This document shows, one piece after another, positions 5,950 to 6,870 of a stretch of DNA of 6,870 nt. Each line of letters opens with the position of its first letter. Positions within the stretch are counted from its first letter, which is position 1. The notes beneath the pieces are model-generated. The model had not been told where the DNA came from, made no database searches, and was given only the letters and a program-made list of their open reading frames with translations. Position numbers and translations under genes: made by a program. Source of the DNA: an uncultured Synergistales bacterium (lineage in GTDB: Bacteria > Synergistota > Synergistia > Synergistales > Aminobacteriaceae); NCBI GenBank assembly GCA_937957815.1, contig CALFXN010000600.1, forward strand, positions 1 through 6,870, read 5' to 3'.

Positions 5950-6870
5950 CGCGTTCCTTCGTTCATTTGCATACTCATACGGAATACAGTCTTCTCGACG
6001 GTGCGGTGCGGTGCGAAGAGGCCGCACGCACTGCGGCCGCAATGGGAATGCCCGCCGTTGCGATGACGGATCACGGTGTCATGTACGGAGCGGTCGAATT
6101 CTACGAATGCTGCGTCAAGGCAGGCGTGAAGCCCATTCTCGGATGCGAGGTGTACGTCGATCCGGAAGGACACCGCTCGCGCGAGAAGAAGGGGAAGAAT
6201 CATCATCTTCTTTTGCTTGCGGAAAATCAGGAGGGGTACGACAATCTCATTCGCCTCGTTTCGATCGCGAACACCGAAGGATTCTATTACAAACCAAGAA
6301 TCGACCACGATCTTCTTTCACGATACGGAAAGGGGCTGATCGCCTCTTCCGCATGTCTCGCCGGTGAGATCCCCTCCCTCATTCTCGAAGGAAGAGATGA
6401 AGATGCCTGTTCCCGCGCGGCCTTCTATCGCGATCTTTTTGGCGACGGCAATTTCTTCCTCGAGGTCATGTACAACGGAATTCCGGAACAGGCGACGGTC
6501 AACAGAAAAATCGTCGAGATCGCCCGCAGGGGAAATTTCCCTATCGTCGCGACAAACGACGTCCACTATCTGACGAAGGACGATTACGACTGGCACGAGA
6601 TCCTTCTCTGCGTTCAGACCAAGAATACGATCGACGCACCGAACAGGATGTCCTTTTCGACGAACGACTTCTACTTCCGTTCCCCAGAGGAGATGGACGC
6701 GCTTTTTGGGAACGAATTGCCGGAAGCTCTCGATAATACGCTTCTGATAGCCGAACGATGCTCGGTGAGCTTGCCGGTCGGGGCGCGCGAGTACCGGTTG
6801 CCAACGTTCGAGTTGCCCGACGGCGAAACTCTCGAAACGAAGCTCGAGAAAGACGCGAAGCTCGGACTCG
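5946..6870 (+). CDS. dnaE: DNA polymerase III subunit alpha (DnaE), 3'-truncated, N-terminal PHP domain
   Basis: Replicative polymerase catalytic subunit. Only the first 308 codons are in the window, and the frame is open to the edge. The N-terminus FVHLHTHTEYSLLDG (5-19) is the classic DnaE start. The PHP metal-site residues are all present: H9, H11, D18, H43, E68, H86 or H87, C137 (in SACLAGE), D205 and H207 (NDVH). E. coli DnaE has lost several of these. In Thermus and mycobacterial DnaE the complete site gives a metal-dependent 3'-5' proofreading exonuclease, so the same is inferred here. After the PHP domain, NDFYFRSPEEM and LPTFELPDG lead towards the palm, which lies outside. The ATG at 5946 overlaps the dnaX TGA as ATGA. 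Only a weak AGGA lies 15 bases upstream, so translation is probably coupled to dnaX. The gene could be dnaE1 or the single dnaE; it is not PolC, which has a different N-terminus. Confidence 0.95.
   Translation, partial: MTRSFVHLHTHTEYSLLDGAVRCEEAARTAAAMGMPAVAMTDHGVMYGAVEFYECCVKAGVKPILGCEVYVDPEGHRSREKKGKNHHLLLLAENQEGYDNLIRLVSIANTEGFYYKPRIDHDLLSRYGKGLIASSACLAGEIPSLILEGRDEDACSRAAFYRDLFGDGNFFLEVMYNGIPEQATVNRKIVEIARRGNFPIVATNDVHYLTKDDYDWHEILLCVQTKNTIDAPNRMSFSTNDFYFRSPEEMDALFGNELPEALDNTLLIAERCSVSLPVGAREYRLPTFELPDGETLETKLEKDAKLGL

Noticed and set aside
5029..6042. Long minus-strand open frame opposite the end of dnaX, about 337 codons.
   Set aside because: It lies over a clearly coding dnaX, has no recognisable domain, is very Arg-rich, and is explained by the codon bias of the + strand gene. 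Similar minus-strand frames at 2504-3253 and 5574-6308 are rejected for the same reasons.

Overview
This is a gene-dense bacterial window. Every supportable gene lies on the + strand, and the gaps are short (about 70 bases or less). In order it holds: the 3' part of a thioredoxin reductase (trxB-like), a divergent PfkB-family sugar kinase, the flagellar chaperones fliS and flgN-like, a probably exported M48 metalloprotease, dnaX (DNA polymerase III tau/gamma) and the 5' part of dnaE (polymerase III alpha). The base composition is moderately GC-rich. FliS and FlgN imply a flagellated bacterium. The DnaE type, with a complete PHP metal site and DnaX directly upstream, fits many non-proteobacterial lineages. 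Synergistota is my best guess from general impression, but nothing here proves it.

Positions 1-982 encode a low-molecular-weight TrxB with an intact CAVC redox pair. It also carries about 90 extra C-terminal residues that look like a thioredoxin fold with its CxxC lost. A perfect 16-bp hairpin (996-1035) separates it from a FruK/LacC-like protein (1050-1982). That protein keeps the sugar-binding half of the fold but has lost the usual GAGD and KPNxxE residues.

Positions 1983-2974 hold a possible sigma-28-type promoter, fliS, and a flgN-like gene that overlaps fliS and starts at TTG behind a strong Shine-Dalgarno. The M48 protease (2991-4091) follows almost without a gap. Its signal peptide makes most sense if translation starts upstream of the first standard start codon, inside the end of flgN.

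From 4144 to the end lies a replication block. dnaX, possibly served by its own extended -10 promoter, overlaps dnaE by four bases (ATGA). This suggests coupled synthesis of the clamp-loader subunit and the polymerase it tethers.

No tRNA, rRNA, CRISPR array, insertion sequence or minus-strand gene is supportable. The most interesting points are the redox-dead thioredoxin-like tail on TrxB, the probably non-canonical or inactive PfkB protein next to flagellar genes, and the dnaX-dnaE coupling with a complete PHP proofreading site.
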